A DNA stretch of 40,464 nucleotides from Candidatus Thiosymbion ectosymbiont of Catanema sp. Cochon2018 (lineage in GTDB: Bacteria; Pseudomonadota; Gammaproteobacteria; Chromatiales; Chromatiaceae). Shown here piece after piece: positions 1 to 8,786 of this stretch. The position numbers and the translations under genes are program-made. Within the stretch, counting starts at the first letter, position 1, and each line of letters opens with the position of its first letter. The notes beneath the pieces are model-generated. The model worked only from the letters and a program-made list of their open reading frames with translations, had not been told where the DNA came from and made no database searches. The stretch is taken from assembly GCA_011392765.1 (NCBI GenBank), contig WYCW01000008.1, positions 1 through 40,464 on the forward strand. The letters are read 5' to 3'.

Positions 1-4
1 CTCT

Positions 5-766
5 TTATTCATCTAAGCCCCGCAACTTTCTGATTACTTCCTCGGATGCTTCCCCTGTAGTGATCCGGAATTCTGCGCGATGGAGGTCTTCTAGTGTCGG
101 AGAATCCTCACCGATAGGTCCAACCCAGCGTTCAACTTCGACGGACTGCGGAACATGAGTCCGTGAATACTTTGCCTTTCCGTAGACCCTAACCCGCCGG
201 GTAATGAGTCTCCCCACCTTCTCTGCATCTTCAGGATTGAATCTGCACGTTGTCGGCTTATCAGTAATCGGATCATAGATACAGAATTCAGATTTGACCC
301 CATGCACTGTTATCTGGCCTAACTCTCCCTCAATTTCCGTATAGGAAAAGTAGCTAGAGGTGTGCGTGACGGCATCAACAGAGGCAGCGATCCGCTGAGA
401 TATGGAGACCGGCTCACGATCATCATCAGCGTAAGTAATGCTGGTAATGCCATTGCCTAGCGGGGCAGTAAGCCGTTTAGTGTATTTTAACGCCGCATCA
501 CTGAATCCTGTCGGGCGACGCGATTCGGTTTCAAGGAGGGAAATACCATTAAGAAACGTACCGGTGGGATCAGAAGCAACATTAGGCTTGCAACATACTT
601 CAAAAGTTAAAGGACTGCTGTGCGAGATTTCACCAATAGTCCACTGTGACTCTTCATCCAAAGAGCCTAAAACTGAAACTGTGTTCTTAACTATTCCAAG
701 GAAGTCAGCGACGCTAATTACGCCTTCCTTCCCATTAAGAATTATTCGTATTTTTTTGGTTCGCAT
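5..766 (-). CDS. Conserved protein of unknown function
   Basis: I do not recognise this 253-residue protein. It has no signal peptide, membrane helix or nucleotide-binding motif. The N-terminus (MRTKKIRIILNGKEG) begins with a beta strand, and the rest looks like a mixed alpha/beta soluble protein with an acidic C-terminus. The frame stays open upstream to position 859, but I prefer ATG 766, because bases above about 795 appear to belong to the neighbouring insertion sequence; GTG 790 is an alternative. Neither start has a strong Shine-Dalgarno sequence. The insertion sequence sits immediately upstream, so the native promoter was probably displaced and transcription may now depend on readthrough from the element. 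The stop codon lies at the left edge of the window, so nothing can be said about downstream partners. Confidence 0.6.
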   Translation of the reverse strand: MRTKKIRIILNGKEGVISVADFLGIVKNTVSVLGSLDEESQWTIGEISHSSPLTFEVCCKPNVASDPTGTFLNGISLLETESRRPTGFSDAALKYTKRLTAPLGNGITSITYADDDREPVSISQRIAASVDAVTHTSSYFSYTEIEGELGQITVHGVKSEFCIYDPITDKPTTCRFNPEDAEKVGRLITRRVRVYGKAKYSRTHVPQSVEVERWVGPIGEDSPTLEDLHRAEFRITTGEASEEVIRKLRGLDE

Positions 767-794
767 ATCAATCAACCATACTAGTTTCACACCT

Positions 795-1929
795 AGATTA
801 TAGCATCGCTGTTGATTTGGTCGTGACCCAGTTTGAACAACTTGGTGACGGCGAGCCATAGCCGCCGCTAATTATGGTGATTGTAACTTATTCCCGTGCC
901 CCCGAAGAAAGGCCGTTCGGCTGCTTCAGATCGGCATAGGTAAGGCGCTTACCTTCGAGGTCCTGGACGACTAGACTTATCTGAATGAGCGTGTCAACGT
1001 CGCGGATATTGTGCCGTCCAGCGAACTCCTGAACGTACCGCTCAAGATGCTTCGGGCTCATCTTGTGGTAAATTCCTTTATGCGCTCGCTTGAGCATTGA
1101 CCAGAACGACTCGATGCCGTTGGTATGCACCTCGCCCCGGACATATTCTAACGCGCCATGGTTGACTGCCGCGTGCGGATTCGGGAGCTTGGCATAGGCC
1201 GGTGCCTCATCGGTAAATACTGGCGCATCTGGTGTGACATGTTCAGCCACGAAGCTTCGCAACGCCGGGCCGTCCGTCTGTCGATCCGACCACCCGCGCG
1301 GTTACTTGGTTCGCCGCCCGATCCTTCGCACCGACGATTGCCGTCTTACCGACCGCGCCGCGCCCCGTCAACTCCTCCCGCTTCGCCTTCGGCATGTTCG
1401 CCCGTTTCCCGCCCATGTACGTCTCGTCCGCCTCGACCGGGCCGGTGAAAGCGTCGTTCTCACCGGCGAACGCCTTGTGGATGCGATGTGCGAGGAACCA
1501 AGCCGTCTTCTGCGTTACCTTCAGGTCACGATGCAGCTTCATGCTGCTCTGACTTTTAAGGGATGTCGTGAGCAGATAGATGGCGATGATCCACGTCTGA
1601 TAGCCGAGCGGAGAGCCTTGCAGCGGCGTGCCAACCCGGACGCTGAATCGCTTGCGGCATTCACGCTCTGCGCAACGCCATGGCATGGACGGATGCTTGT
1701 TGCGCCGCACATTGAGCGAGCCACAATGCGGACACCACGGCTCACCTCCCCACCGTTGCTCTTCGAGCCAGGCTTGGGCGGCCTCATCATCGGGGAACAG
1801 GCGGAACAATTCGATGAGGGAGATGCCTTCGCGGTGTGCTTTGCCGGGGGCCTTCGATGCCATTGCTCCATCCTCCATTAGCTACGATAGGGAGAGTATA
1901 GTAGATTTGGGCAACGAAGTATATAATCT
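795..1929 (-). mobile_element. IS1595-family insertion sequence (degenerate)
   Basis: The element holds one transposase gene broken by a frameshift. Candidate ends are an imperfect inverted pair: AGATTATA reading inward from about 795 and the same octamer on the minus strand at 1922-1929, each followed within a few bases by TCG and TTG. About 1.1 kb between these points fits the family size. I see no 8-bp target duplication next to these ends, so the exact limits are uncertain. The right end lies inside the 3' end of cobS, which reads into the element for its last residues. The left end lies just upstream of the gene at 5-766. Confidence 0.55.
888..1878 (-). pseudogene. IS1595-family (ISXO2-like) transposase, frameshifted
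   Basis: Two overlapping reading frames together encode one DDE-type transposase. The first (1878-1243) has an N-terminal zinc-finger region (CPHCGS, CAERECRKRF) and the first catalytic Asp in EADETYMGGK. The second (from about 1280 down to 888) carries the second Asp in VFTDEAPAY and the last catalytic segment NGIESFWSMLKRAHKG, and ends in the typical PNGLSSGARE. The frames join around 1265-1280: STDG in frame one should continue as DGPALRSFVAEHV in frame two, so there is a net +1 change there. This IS family is not known for programmed frameshifting, so the copy is probably inactive unless the shift is a sequencing error. Confidence 0.85.
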
Positions 1930-2709
1930 CCCAAAAAATACAGCCACCACCAGCATCAGGGCCTCGCTCAGCTCCACCAGCGCACCGGCGGTATCGCCGC
2001 TGAATCCGCCCAAGCGGGCCAGCATGGAGCGCCGCGCCGGCAGGAACAGGAGGCCCGCGGCCACGACCAGGCCGAGCCATTCCCAACCGAGAAACAGGGC
2101 CGATGCAGCCAGGGCAACGACCAGCCAGGTCCAGGCGGCGGTCCGCGGCAAATGGGTTCTGACCGCGGCCCCCATGCCCTCCGGACGTGCAGCGGACGTG
2201 GTCAGAAACAGGATCAGCAGCTGCGCCCGCGCCAGGACCGGTATCCAGATGAGATTCACCGTTGCGTCCGCGGTCATCAGCGCGGAGAGCGCCGTCCACT
2301 TGCACAGCAGCACCAGTACCAAGGCCATGACGCCGAAGGGCCCCGATCCGGGGTCCTGCATAATCTCCAAGGTGCGACGCCGGTCTCCCAACCCCCCGAT
2401 CCAGGCATCCGCGGTGTCTGCCAGCCCGTCTAGGTGCAGCCCGCCGGTGAGCCATACCCAGGCCACGAGCGCCAGCGCAGCAGCCAGGCCGTAGGGCGGG
2501 CTATGTCCACCGCTGGTTGCCCGGTTCAGGTCGAAGACGCCGAATCCCACCGTGAGTTCCGAGACACCCCAGACCATCAATCCGATGACAAGTCCCACCA
2601 GGGGAAAGAAGACGGCACAGCGACCGAGATCCGAATCGGAGACGGGTCCCGGCTCCGGCAGGGGCAGCCGGGTGAAAAAACGACCGGCGATCAGGAAACT
2701 GCGCCACAT
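1882..2709 (-). CDS. cobS: Adenosylcobinamide-GDP ribazoletransferase
   Basis: The product (275 residues) joins adenosylcobinamide-GDP to alpha-ribazole (phosphate) in the last steps of cobalamin assembly, at the inner membrane. The N-terminus FLIAGRFFTRLPLP, the motif GGLHLDGLADTADAWIGG followed by a run of basic residues, and several hydrophobic helices are typical of CobS. ATG 2709 overlaps the end of the upstream phosphatase gene by 19 bp, as expected in a tight operon with cobU and cobC. The last 15 or so residues (after VVAVFF) are not family sequence: they are encoded by the end of the adjacent IS1595 element, which seems to have replaced the native stop codon. The catalytic parts are intact, so the enzyme is probably functional with an altered tail. 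Confidence 0.93.
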   Translation of the reverse strand: MWRSFLIAGRFFTRLPLPEPGPVSDSDLGRCAVFFPLVGLVIGLMVWGVSELTVGFGVFDLNRATSGGHSPPYGLAAALALVAWVWLTGGLHLDGLADTADAWIGGLGDRRRTLEIMQDPGSGPFGVMALVLVLLCKWTALSALMTADATVNLIWIPVLARAQLLILFLTTSAARPEGMGAAVRTHLPRTAAWTWLVVALAASALFLGWEWLGLVVAAGLLFLPARRSMLARLGGFSGDTAGALVELSEALMLVVAVFFGRLYTSLPKSTILSLS

Positions 2710-3320
2710 GGGTCCTTCCTGCCGTGGAACATCAGGCTCGGACGGCCCGCCCCGACCGGTATCCGCAGGCGGGTTCGGCAGGCAGGAGGGACCTCGATCC
2801 GGATCAAGGCGGCCGCGGAGAGGTCCAGGATCTGTCCCAGGATGACGCGGATGACACCGCCATGGGTCACTACCAGCGGAAATCCCGTCCGGTGTTCGAG
2901 GATGCGGCCCCAGCCCCTCAAAACGCGTTCGCGCAGGGCCGCGAAGGGTTCGGCGCCGGGCGGTGTGAATCCCATGGGATCGTCCCAGAACCGTCCCAAC
3001 TCGGTGATTGGCAACTCTTCGGCGAGCCGATTCTCCCAGGTCCCGAACCGCCGCTCGCCCAGCTCCGGCATCAGCTCCAGGGGTAGCCCGTGCTGCGCCG
3101 CCAGCTCCCGGGCCGGCTCGGCGCATCGGCGGGCCGGCGAGCTGAACAGGGCATCGTAGGGTAGGCCAGGCCCACCGGGCCAATCCGGCAGATCCGCCAC
3201 AGCCTCCCGCATCTGCGCAAGCCCATGGGCGCTGAGCGGGTCGTCGGAGGCCCCCCGAAACCGCCCGCCGCCCACTACCGCACCGTGGCGCAGCAGGTCG
3301 ACAAAGCGGTCACTCCCCAC
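2691..3320 (-). CDS. cobC: Histidine phosphatase, CobC-like (alpha-ribazole phosphatase)
   Basis: This 209-residue protein belongs to the phosphoglycerate-mutase-like histidine phosphatases. The nucleophile motif LLRHGAV is at residues 9-15, the second Arg is in SSPARRCAEPA, and the late catalytic His is in VVTHGGVIRVIL. Placed between cobU and cobS and overlapping both (11 bp and 19 bp), it most likely removes the phosphate from alpha-ribazole 5'-phosphate or from adenosylcobalamin 5'-phosphate. Histidine phosphatases are easily misassigned by sequence alone; the substrate is inferred from the operon. All catalytic residues appear present. Confidence 0.88.
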   Translation of the reverse strand: MGSDRFVDLLRHGAVVGGGRFRGASDDPLSAHGLAQMREAVADLPDWPGGPGLPYDALFSSPARRCAEPARELAAQHGLPLELMPELGERRFGTWENRLAEELPITELGRFWDDPMGFTPPGAEPFAALRERVLRGWGRILEHRTGFPLVVTHGGVIRVILGQILDLSAAALIRIEVPPACRTRLRIPVGAGRPSLMFHGRKDPCGAVS

Positions 3321-3912
3321 CCGACCAGCTCTCGGACTCCGGCGTAAGAGCGGCCCCCGACCTGTCTATCGTCCCTGTTGTGCCCGCCATCTCTACCGGC
3401 GGCCCCTTCAACACCTGGGGCAATCCGGCGACAGTGAACACCACCCGGTCGCAGCGGGCGGCGAGCGCCTGATGGAGCAGACCCGCCTCGTCGCAGTAGC
3501 GGCGGCTCAACTCACCGCGGGGAATAATACCCAGGTTGGTCTCGTTGCCGACCAGCACCAGATCGCCGACCAGCGCCGGCAAGGTCTCCAGCAAGGCAGT
3601 GCGTTCAAGCTCCAGCCGCGTCGGGTCCGCATGGGAGAGTAGATTCGTGAGCCACAGGGTGAGGCAGTCCACTACCAGGCAGCATCCGGGTGCGGCCGCA
3701 TCCCCGAGCACCCGTCCCAAGGCAAGCGGTTCCTCTACGACCAGCCACTCCTGGGGGCGACGCCTGCGATGAGCCGCGATACGGTGCGCCATCTCCTCAT
3801 CCTTCGCCACCGCGGTAGCCACGTAGACAACCTGCCGGCCGGCCGCGACGGCGAGCCGTTCGGCCAATCGACTCTTGCCGGAACGCACACCGCCGAGGAT
3901 CAGGGTCTTCAC
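3310..3912 (-). CDS. cobU: Adenosylcobinamide kinase / guanylyltransferase
   Basis: The bifunctional cytoplasmic enzyme phosphorylates adenosylcobinamide and then transfers GMP from GTP to make adenosylcobinamide-GDP, the substrate of CobS. The P-loop GGVRSGKS is at residues 7-14. Further family motifs are AHRRRRPQEW (the region carrying the guanylylated His in the family), LVVDCLTLWLTNLL and GNETNLGIIP. At 200 residues it has a normal length, with some 25 extra residues after the conserved end GLPQVLKG. The start overlaps the stop of the upstream Cys-rich gene by 4 bp and the end overlaps the phosphatase, so the genes are probably co-transcribed and translationally coupled. Confidence 0.95.
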   Translation of the reverse strand: MKTLILGGVRSGKSRLAERLAVAAGRQVVYVATAVAKDEEMAHRIAAHRRRRPQEWLVVEEPLALGRVLGDAAAPGCCLVVDCLTLWLTNLLSHADPTRLELERTALLETLPALVGDLVLVGNETNLGIIPRGELSRRYCDEAGLLHQALAARCDRVVFTVAGLPQVLKGPPVEMAGTTGTIDRSGAALTPESESWSGGE

Positions 3913-4694
3913 GAGCGGCAGGGTTCGAAGAAGACATTGTCCATCGCCTTTTCACATTCGGCACCCGTTGGCGTCAGGGCCTTTGGATCTGCACTCTGAA
4001 GTCGTTCATCGGATTCCATTTGCAGAAGTTGACGCGCAGGGCTACAGGCCTTGGCGGTCTCGCATTGGTCCGCGTCCCCGCACACCTTCTCTACGAGCTT
4101 TCTGCAGGCCGTTTGCTCCGCCCCCGGTGTGGAGGAACCACAGGTCGGAAAGGCCGGGTTCGATAGGGCGTCCCGGCACTCACCGCCCGACGGGGTATGC
4201 GCCCAGGACCCGGCGCCGACCGGCATTCGGCGTTGTTGCTCACGTTCCATGCCCAGCAGTTGACGGGCCAGGATACAGGGTTGGTCGCGGCGACACTCGT
4301 CATGGAAGCCGCAGACCTTGCGCACGAGCTGGTCGCAATAGCGTGCGCGCATACTCGGCTCGGAACCGGGCTCTCCCATCCAACTGTTCATCATCGACTC
4401 GGTGGGTACTGCCTGGCCGTCGCGGACAATGACCACCGAGCCGTCTTCGAGCCTGTGGGTACCGTCCCACAAGGGCGCCATGCTGCCGTTGTAATAGCGC
4501 ATGGCACGATGAGAGTCCGGGTCCACCTTCAGCACGCTGCCGTCCTGGAGGGTGCCGGTCCATGAACCGGCCCGGGCCGATCCGATCGGCACGACCACAA
4601 GCCAGGCGGCGAGGAGATATATCCAGCCGCGTATGAACGTTCGCGCGGAAAAAACAGAGAGTGACGCCATGGCTCGCGGATCGGAAACACCCAT
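3909..4694 (-). CDS. Secreted Cys-rich protein with two tandem repeats
   Basis: Product unknown. A hydrophobic stretch (IYLLAAWLVVVPIGSARA) near the N-terminus looks like a cleavable signal peptide, so the protein is likely periplasmic. After a segment on which the phrase GSV.V..D recurs (residues about 45-95) come two homologous Cys-rich units: CDQLVRKVCGFHDEC...PC..ARQLLGME...C and CRKLVEKVCGDADQC...AC.PARQLLQME...C, each ending in a further Cys pair. The even Cys count fits disulfide bonds. ATG 4694 or the internal ATG 4670 could be the start; neither has a clear ribosome site. The 4-bp ATGA overlap with cobU makes it the first gene of the cobalamin operon here, but nothing in it suggests cobalamin binding, so the link may be only transcriptional. 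Confidence 0.8.
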   Translation of the reverse strand: MGVSDPRAMASLSVFSARTFIRGWIYLLAAWLVVVPIGSARAGSWTGTLQDGSVLKVDPDSHRAMRYYNGSMAPLWDGTHRLEDGSVVIVRDGQAVPTESMMNSWMGEPGSEPSMRARYCDQLVRKVCGFHDECRRDQPCILARQLLGMEREQQRRMPVGAGSWAHTPSGGECRDALSNPAFPTCGSSTPGAEQTACRKLVEKVCGDADQCETAKACSPARQLLQMESDERLQSADPKALTPTGAECEKAMDNVFFEPCRS

Positions 4695-4964
4695 CGGGGT
4701 TTATGTGCTTTGCGCACCCAAGCATAGCAAATTCGGTCGCATATCGACATCTATGGAGATCTGGACGACAATGAGCGGGGCAGATGCGCCGGCTCGAGCG
4801 GCGCGGCCGAATCGAATCCCGGTGACGGGGGATACCGACAACGTTGGTCGGAAATCCGGATGTCGGGTTCTTCACGCGCCGCGGCGGCGCTTTCCCCCGG
4901 TCACGACGCCTTTGCCGGGGACGGATACGGCAATTCGCGTAATTCGCGTGATTCGTAGTTTCTC
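4695..4964. other. Divergent intergenic region with partial repeat
   Basis: This 270-bp gap separates the leftward cobalamin operon from rightward batD and must hold both promoters, but I cannot point to clear -10/-35 boxes. Bases 4931-4963 match one arm of the long palindrome at 24888-24949 (shared core TTCGCGTGATTCGTAGTTT) and lie directly against the batD start codon. Confidence 0.5.
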
Positions 4965-6740
4965 ATGCACCGGCTTAACATCCCCTGTCTTTTGCTCCTG
5001 ACTCTGTTCGCGGCAGCGGTCGAGGTGCATGCCTTCACCTTCAGCTTCCCCTTTCCGGGTTCCTCCAAGCGTGACCAACGCCCGCCAGCGGGGCCCGAAT
5101 CCTGGCGGTACCGGCCGCAGGAGCCCGGCAATGCCCGCGGTACTCCCCCGAGCTACCAACCACCGTGGGCGCCACCGCCTCAGACACCGGGACAGACGCC
5201 GAACCAACCACCGGGGATGCCATCGCATCAGATGCCACGACAGGCACCGGGCTATCAGCGCGGCTGGCCGGGACAGTACCAGGCACCTTACGGCCGACCA
5301 GCGGCGCGTCGGACCAGCCAGCCGCCGCGGATAGAATTGGAGCTGAGCGGCCATCAACCCTATGTGCAGGAAAATATCCTGCTCAAGCTGCGGGTGGTCA
5401 GCGACCGCAACCTGGCTACCGCCACCCCGGAGCTCCCGAACAGCAACGACGTGCTGCTGCAGAAGATCGAAGGCCCGACGGCCCGCTCGCGCACGGGTGC
5501 CCGGGGTAGCCGGGAGATCGTCAACGAATTCGTCTACACCCTCACACCACTGCGCGCGGGCACCATCGAGGTCCCACCCCTGCGGGTCACCGGCACCTCA
5601 TACGGAAACGGCTACGGATACGGAGCGACCGGCAGTCAACGTTTCGAGGCCACCAGCGCGGAGTCTATACGGCTGCAGGTGCGCCCGGCGATGGCGTCGG
5701 TGCGGCCCTGGCTTCCGTTGCAGGACCTGACCCTGAAGGCCACACTCGACGGTGACGAGCAGGTCGAACAGGGTAAACCGGTTACCCTGACCCTGGAGCT
5801 CACCGCAGTCGGGGCCACCGGTGATCAACTGCCCAGCCTGGAGCCCCTGCTGCGTTCCCCGGACTTCCGGGTCTACCGGGAGCAGACCTTGAACGAGGGA
5901 CGCCTGTCTCAGGACGGGCGCCGCCTGGAGGGCCAACGGACGGAATATTTCACCCTGGTTCCCCGCACCGGCAGCAGACTGCAACTGCCGGAGATCCGTC
6001 TTGCCTGGTGGAACGTCGCCACGGGTACCAAGGAATATGCCGGTTTCCCCATCCACACCCTCCAGGTAGAGGGCGAGGCCGGCCACCTCGGCCTGTCCCA
6101 GTCGGCTACGACGACCGGAGGCGGGGGCTCGAGCTGGTTCTGGCTGCCGCTGACGGGAATCGCCCTCCTCTTGCTCGGCTACTGGGGGGGCGTTTGGTAC
6201 AGGGGGCGCGTGCTCACACCCACCAGGACGGGTGGAAGCTCGGCGCTCCGCGAGCACCTCGGCACCGGGCTGAGCAGTGCGGCAACGGCCGTAACGGCCC
6301 GCGTCGCGGGGTTTGCCGAACGCATGAACCCGGCACCATTGCTCGGGCGCCTCCAGGCGCGATTGAGCGACTCCTTACCGCCGTCCAGCCGGTTCCTGCG
6401 TTGCGTGCGCGCGGCCAACCAGGAAGATGAGCCCACGGCTTGGGCCGAACGCTTTCAGGATCTGACCCGCCGCCACCTGCAGTTCGATACCCGGACCCCG
6501 CTGCCGGGCATCACCGGCAAGATCCTGGCGCTACGCCCCGGTGCCGACCCGGACCAACTCGGGCGTCTCATGCAGCAACTCGACGGCGCCCTCTACGGCA
6601 GACAGGACATCGACTTCGGGCGCTGGAAAAAGCAGTTCCGCAGTCAGATAGGACGCCGACGCGGGCTTGTACGCTCAAGCGGCCGAAAGCTCCATCTGAC
6701 CCGGGCCCGACTGCCCGCGCTCAATCCTCAGGCCAGCTGA
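4965..6740 (+). CDS. batD: BatD-like oxygen-tolerance / aerotolerance protein
   Basis: The 591-residue protein has a signal peptide (MHRLNIPCLLLLTLFAAAVEVHA), then a Pro/Gln-rich linker (about residues 35-120) that is unusual for the family, then the BatD beta-sandwich region starting PRIELELSGHQPYVQENILLKL with the family phrase REIVNEFVYTLTPLRAGTIEVPPLRV. A transmembrane helix follows near residues 393-412 (WFWLPLTGIALLLLGYWGG), with a basic cytoplasmic tail. Bat proteins normally sit with a MoxR ATPase and VWA proteins and are thought to act on envelope complexes under oxidative stress. Here batD stands alone, and the BatC-like partner is about 6 kb away on the other strand. No VWA or MoxR gene is in the window. 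Confidence 0.85.
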   Translation: MHRLNIPCLLLLTLFAAAVEVHAFTFSFPFPGSSKRDQRPPAGPESWRYRPQEPGNARGTPPSYQPPWAPPPQTPGQTPNQPPGMPSHQMPRQAPGYQRGWPGQYQAPYGRPAARRTSQPPRIELELSGHQPYVQENILLKLRVVSDRNLATATPELPNSNDVLLQKIEGPTARSRTGARGSREIVNEFVYTLTPLRAGTIEVPPLRVTGTSYGNGYGYGATGSQRFEATSAESIRLQVRPAMASVRPWLPLQDLTLKATLDGDEQVEQGKPVTLTLELTAVGATGDQLPSLEPLLRSPDFRVYREQTLNEGRLSQDGRRLEGQRTEYFTLVPRTGSRLQLPEIRLAWWNVATGTKEYAGFPIHTLQVEGEAGHLGLSQSATTTGGGGSSWFWLPLTGIALLLLGYWGGVWYRGRVLTPTRTGGSSALREHLGTGLSSAATAVTARVAGFAERMNPAPLLGRLQARLSDSLPPSSRFLRCVRAANQEDEPTAWAERFQDLTRRHLQFDTRTPLPGITGKILALRPGADPDQLGRLMQQLDGALYGRQDIDFGRWKKQFRSQIGRRRGLVRSSGRKLHLTRARLPALNPQAS

Positions 6741-6804
6741 ATTGTCGACCCAACCACCAACCTACCCGACCTCGTATATCGAAACCGCCGCACTGCCGTG
6801 GTAG

Positions 6805-7257
6805 CTTATTCCGTATGACTGCAATGCCCTGGTACTGGCCGTGCTGTGCGACTTCGGAGACCGGCAGCCACAGGAGGTCGTCACCTACATCGTGCACCGC
6901 TTGCGAAAATTGCTGGGTGCCGACGATCAGAAATTCCGCGAACACATGACCATGCTGGAGATCCTGTCGGAGAATCGGGGTTTGCGGCCACAGGTCGAGG
7001 AGGCCGAACACATGTTGACCCAAGTCGAGATCGAACAGTTGCCGTCTTTCAGCATTGGCTTCGGACGTGGTAAGGAAGAAGGTCGGGAGGAAGGTGAGGG
7101 AAGAGGTATGGAAAAAGGTAAGGCACAGGTTGTGCGTCGTCTGTTGAGCCGGCTCAGCGTCGGGGAGGTTTCCGAGTTACTCGGTCTCTCCGCGGCAGAC
7201 GTGGAACGCATGGCAGCGATAGGAAGCGACGACGATTTGGCGCACGACAAGCATTGA
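6805..7257 (+). pseudogene. Rpn-family recombination-promoting nuclease/putative transposase, 3' remnant
   Basis: Only the C-terminal third of a PD-(D/E)XK-type Rpn/transposase-like protein remains. Typical family phrases are NALVLAVLCDFGDRQPQEVV, LLGADDQKFREHMTMLEILSENR and the charged, Gly-rich repeat GRGKEEGREEGEGRGMEKGK before a short C-terminal helical domain. The reading frame is open from 6805, directly after a TAG, and the first plausible start (GTG 6841) falls inside the conserved region, so the nuclease domain with its catalytic residues is missing. I read it as a decayed remnant. Confidence 0.75.
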
Positions 7258-7429
7258 TGCGCTTCTCGCAAGGGGAAAGCGCCGTCGCCGCGGCGCGGGT
7301 AGAACTCAGTGCCCGGCTTCCCGGCAAACGCCGCGGGTATTCCTAGTCGTTGAGGTTTGATGTGGCCGCGCCGCTTTGCCGGCGCACTCCAAATCGGAGG
7401 GCGCATATCGCCTGATGGAGTGAGTAATC

Positions 7430-8710
7430 ATGCTGGGCCAGTTAACGCTGATTAGCTTCAAGAGCTTCCGGCACGCGGTCGTTGATTTCGGATCACTGAC
7501 GTTGGTTGTCGGTGCCAATGCCTCCGGCAAGAGTAATCTGCGTGATGCCCTGCGTTTTCTCCATGGAGTCGGTTTGGGTTATCCGTTGGCTGAAATCCTG
7601 GGGGAGAAATATGGTCCCGGCGGCATCCTCCAGTGGCGAGGCATCCGTGGCGGTGCTCGCGAGGTAGCCTTCGAGGGAGCATCTGATTTTGGATTTGTAT
7701 GCGTCGTGTATCCACCGCGAGTGAAGTCACGGCCTTATGCGCATCTCGTGTATGGTTTACGAGTGGATCTCTTCAACAAAGGTCTTGAGCCACGGGTAAC
7801 ATGGGAAGTATTAGGTACGCGGCAAGGTTATCTGTGGGACTCGCATCCGGAGGATGACCCTCTCCCCCAGAAGGGCGGGCACCACATCCAGGTCCGTCAT
7901 CGTCGCGGTGGAAATTATCGGAAACATGGGAAAGTCTCCGACTTCTCCGCGATTCGACCTGTGCTTTCCCAATTTCCTGACCGGAATGATGAGCCCTTGA
8001 ATGTCCGCCGGGCTTGCGCCAGTGTGCTGGGGGTTTTCCAGGGCATTCGCTTCCTGGACCTGGATCCGGATGCTATCCGCCAGCCGTCGCAGCCGGGGCA
8101 GGTGATCCTCGGCGATCGGGGCGAGAACCTGTCGTCGGTGTTGCATAACATCTGCCGGGACCCTTTACTCAAGAACACACTTCTCGGATGGCTCCGGTCG
8201 CTCACCCCGATGGATGTGGTGGATTTTGGATTTCAGACCGATTTGTCGGGGCGGATTCTCGTGGAGCTGGTCGAAGCCAGTGGTCAAAAGGTCTCCGCGC
8301 TCAGCGCCAGTGACGGCACCCTGCGGTTTCTCGCTCTGATCGCCGCACTGCTCAGCCCGGATACCGGCCGCATCTACTTCTTCGAGGAATTCGACAACGG
8401 CATTCATCCGACCCGTCTGCATTTACTTTTGCAGCTGGTCCGGCAGGTCTGCCGGGAGCAACAGGTCCAAGTCATCGGCACGACCCACAACCCGGCGCTG
8501 CTGGGTCTCCTCGATGAAGAGGCGCTAAAAAACGCGCTATTGGTCTATCGAACGGAGGCCGCACCGGATTCCCGGATACGGCGGATCTCGGAGCTCCCGG
8601 ACATCGAGCGGGTCCTGGAGACCGAGGATCTTGGGTCTCTGCACGCTACGGGCTGGCTCGAAGACGCCGCGTTTTTCTCTGAACCCGAATGCCCGGCAGC
8701 GGAATGCTGA
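7430..8710 (+). CDS. AAA (ABC-type, RecF/OLD-like) ATPase
   Basis: This 426-residue protein is an SMC/RecF-like ATPase of the AAA_15/AAA_21 type. The Walker A motif GANASGKSN is at about residues 28-36, the signature-like segment SALSASDGTLRFLALIAAL comes near residue 290, the Walker B motif IYFFEEFDNGIHP follows, and an H-loop is in GTTHNPALL. There is no TOPRIM nuclease domain as in OLD proteins. ATG 7430 is preceded by GGAGTGAG at good spacing. Such ATPases often pair with an effector in defence modules, but the gene downstream is on the opposite strand and belongs to another cluster, while upstream is only an Rpn remnant. Function is therefore unknown; an orphaned defence ATPase is one possibility. 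Confidence 0.8.
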   Translation: MLGQLTLISFKSFRHAVVDFGSLTLVVGANASGKSNLRDALRFLHGVGLGYPLAEILGEKYGPGGILQWRGIRGGAREVAFEGASDFGFVCVVYPPRVKSRPYAHLVYGLRVDLFNKGLEPRVTWEVLGTRQGYLWDSHPEDDPLPQKGGHHIQVRHRRGGNYRKHGKVSDFSAIRPVLSQFPDRNDEPLNVRRACASVLGVFQGIRFLDLDPDAIRQPSQPGQVILGDRGENLSSVLHNICRDPLLKNTLLGWLRSLTPMDVVDFGFQTDLSGRILVELVEASGQKVSALSASDGTLRFLALIAALLSPDTGRIYFFEEFDNGIHPTRLHLLLQLVRQVCREQQVQVIGTTHNPALLGLLDEEALKNALLVYRTEAAPDSRIRRISELPDIERVLETEDLGSLHATGWLEDAAFFSEPECPAAEC

Positions 8711-8786
8711 CAAGTATCCGCATGGAGGCCGAGAGTTCTTGGCGAAGCAAGCCGCCGCGAATTACCCACGCATCCGCCACCTCTGC

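Noticed and set aside
795-1929. Programmed frameshifting to make a full IS transposase
   Set aside because: There is no slippery heptamer at the junction near 1270, and the family normally uses a single frame; decay or a sequence error is more likely.
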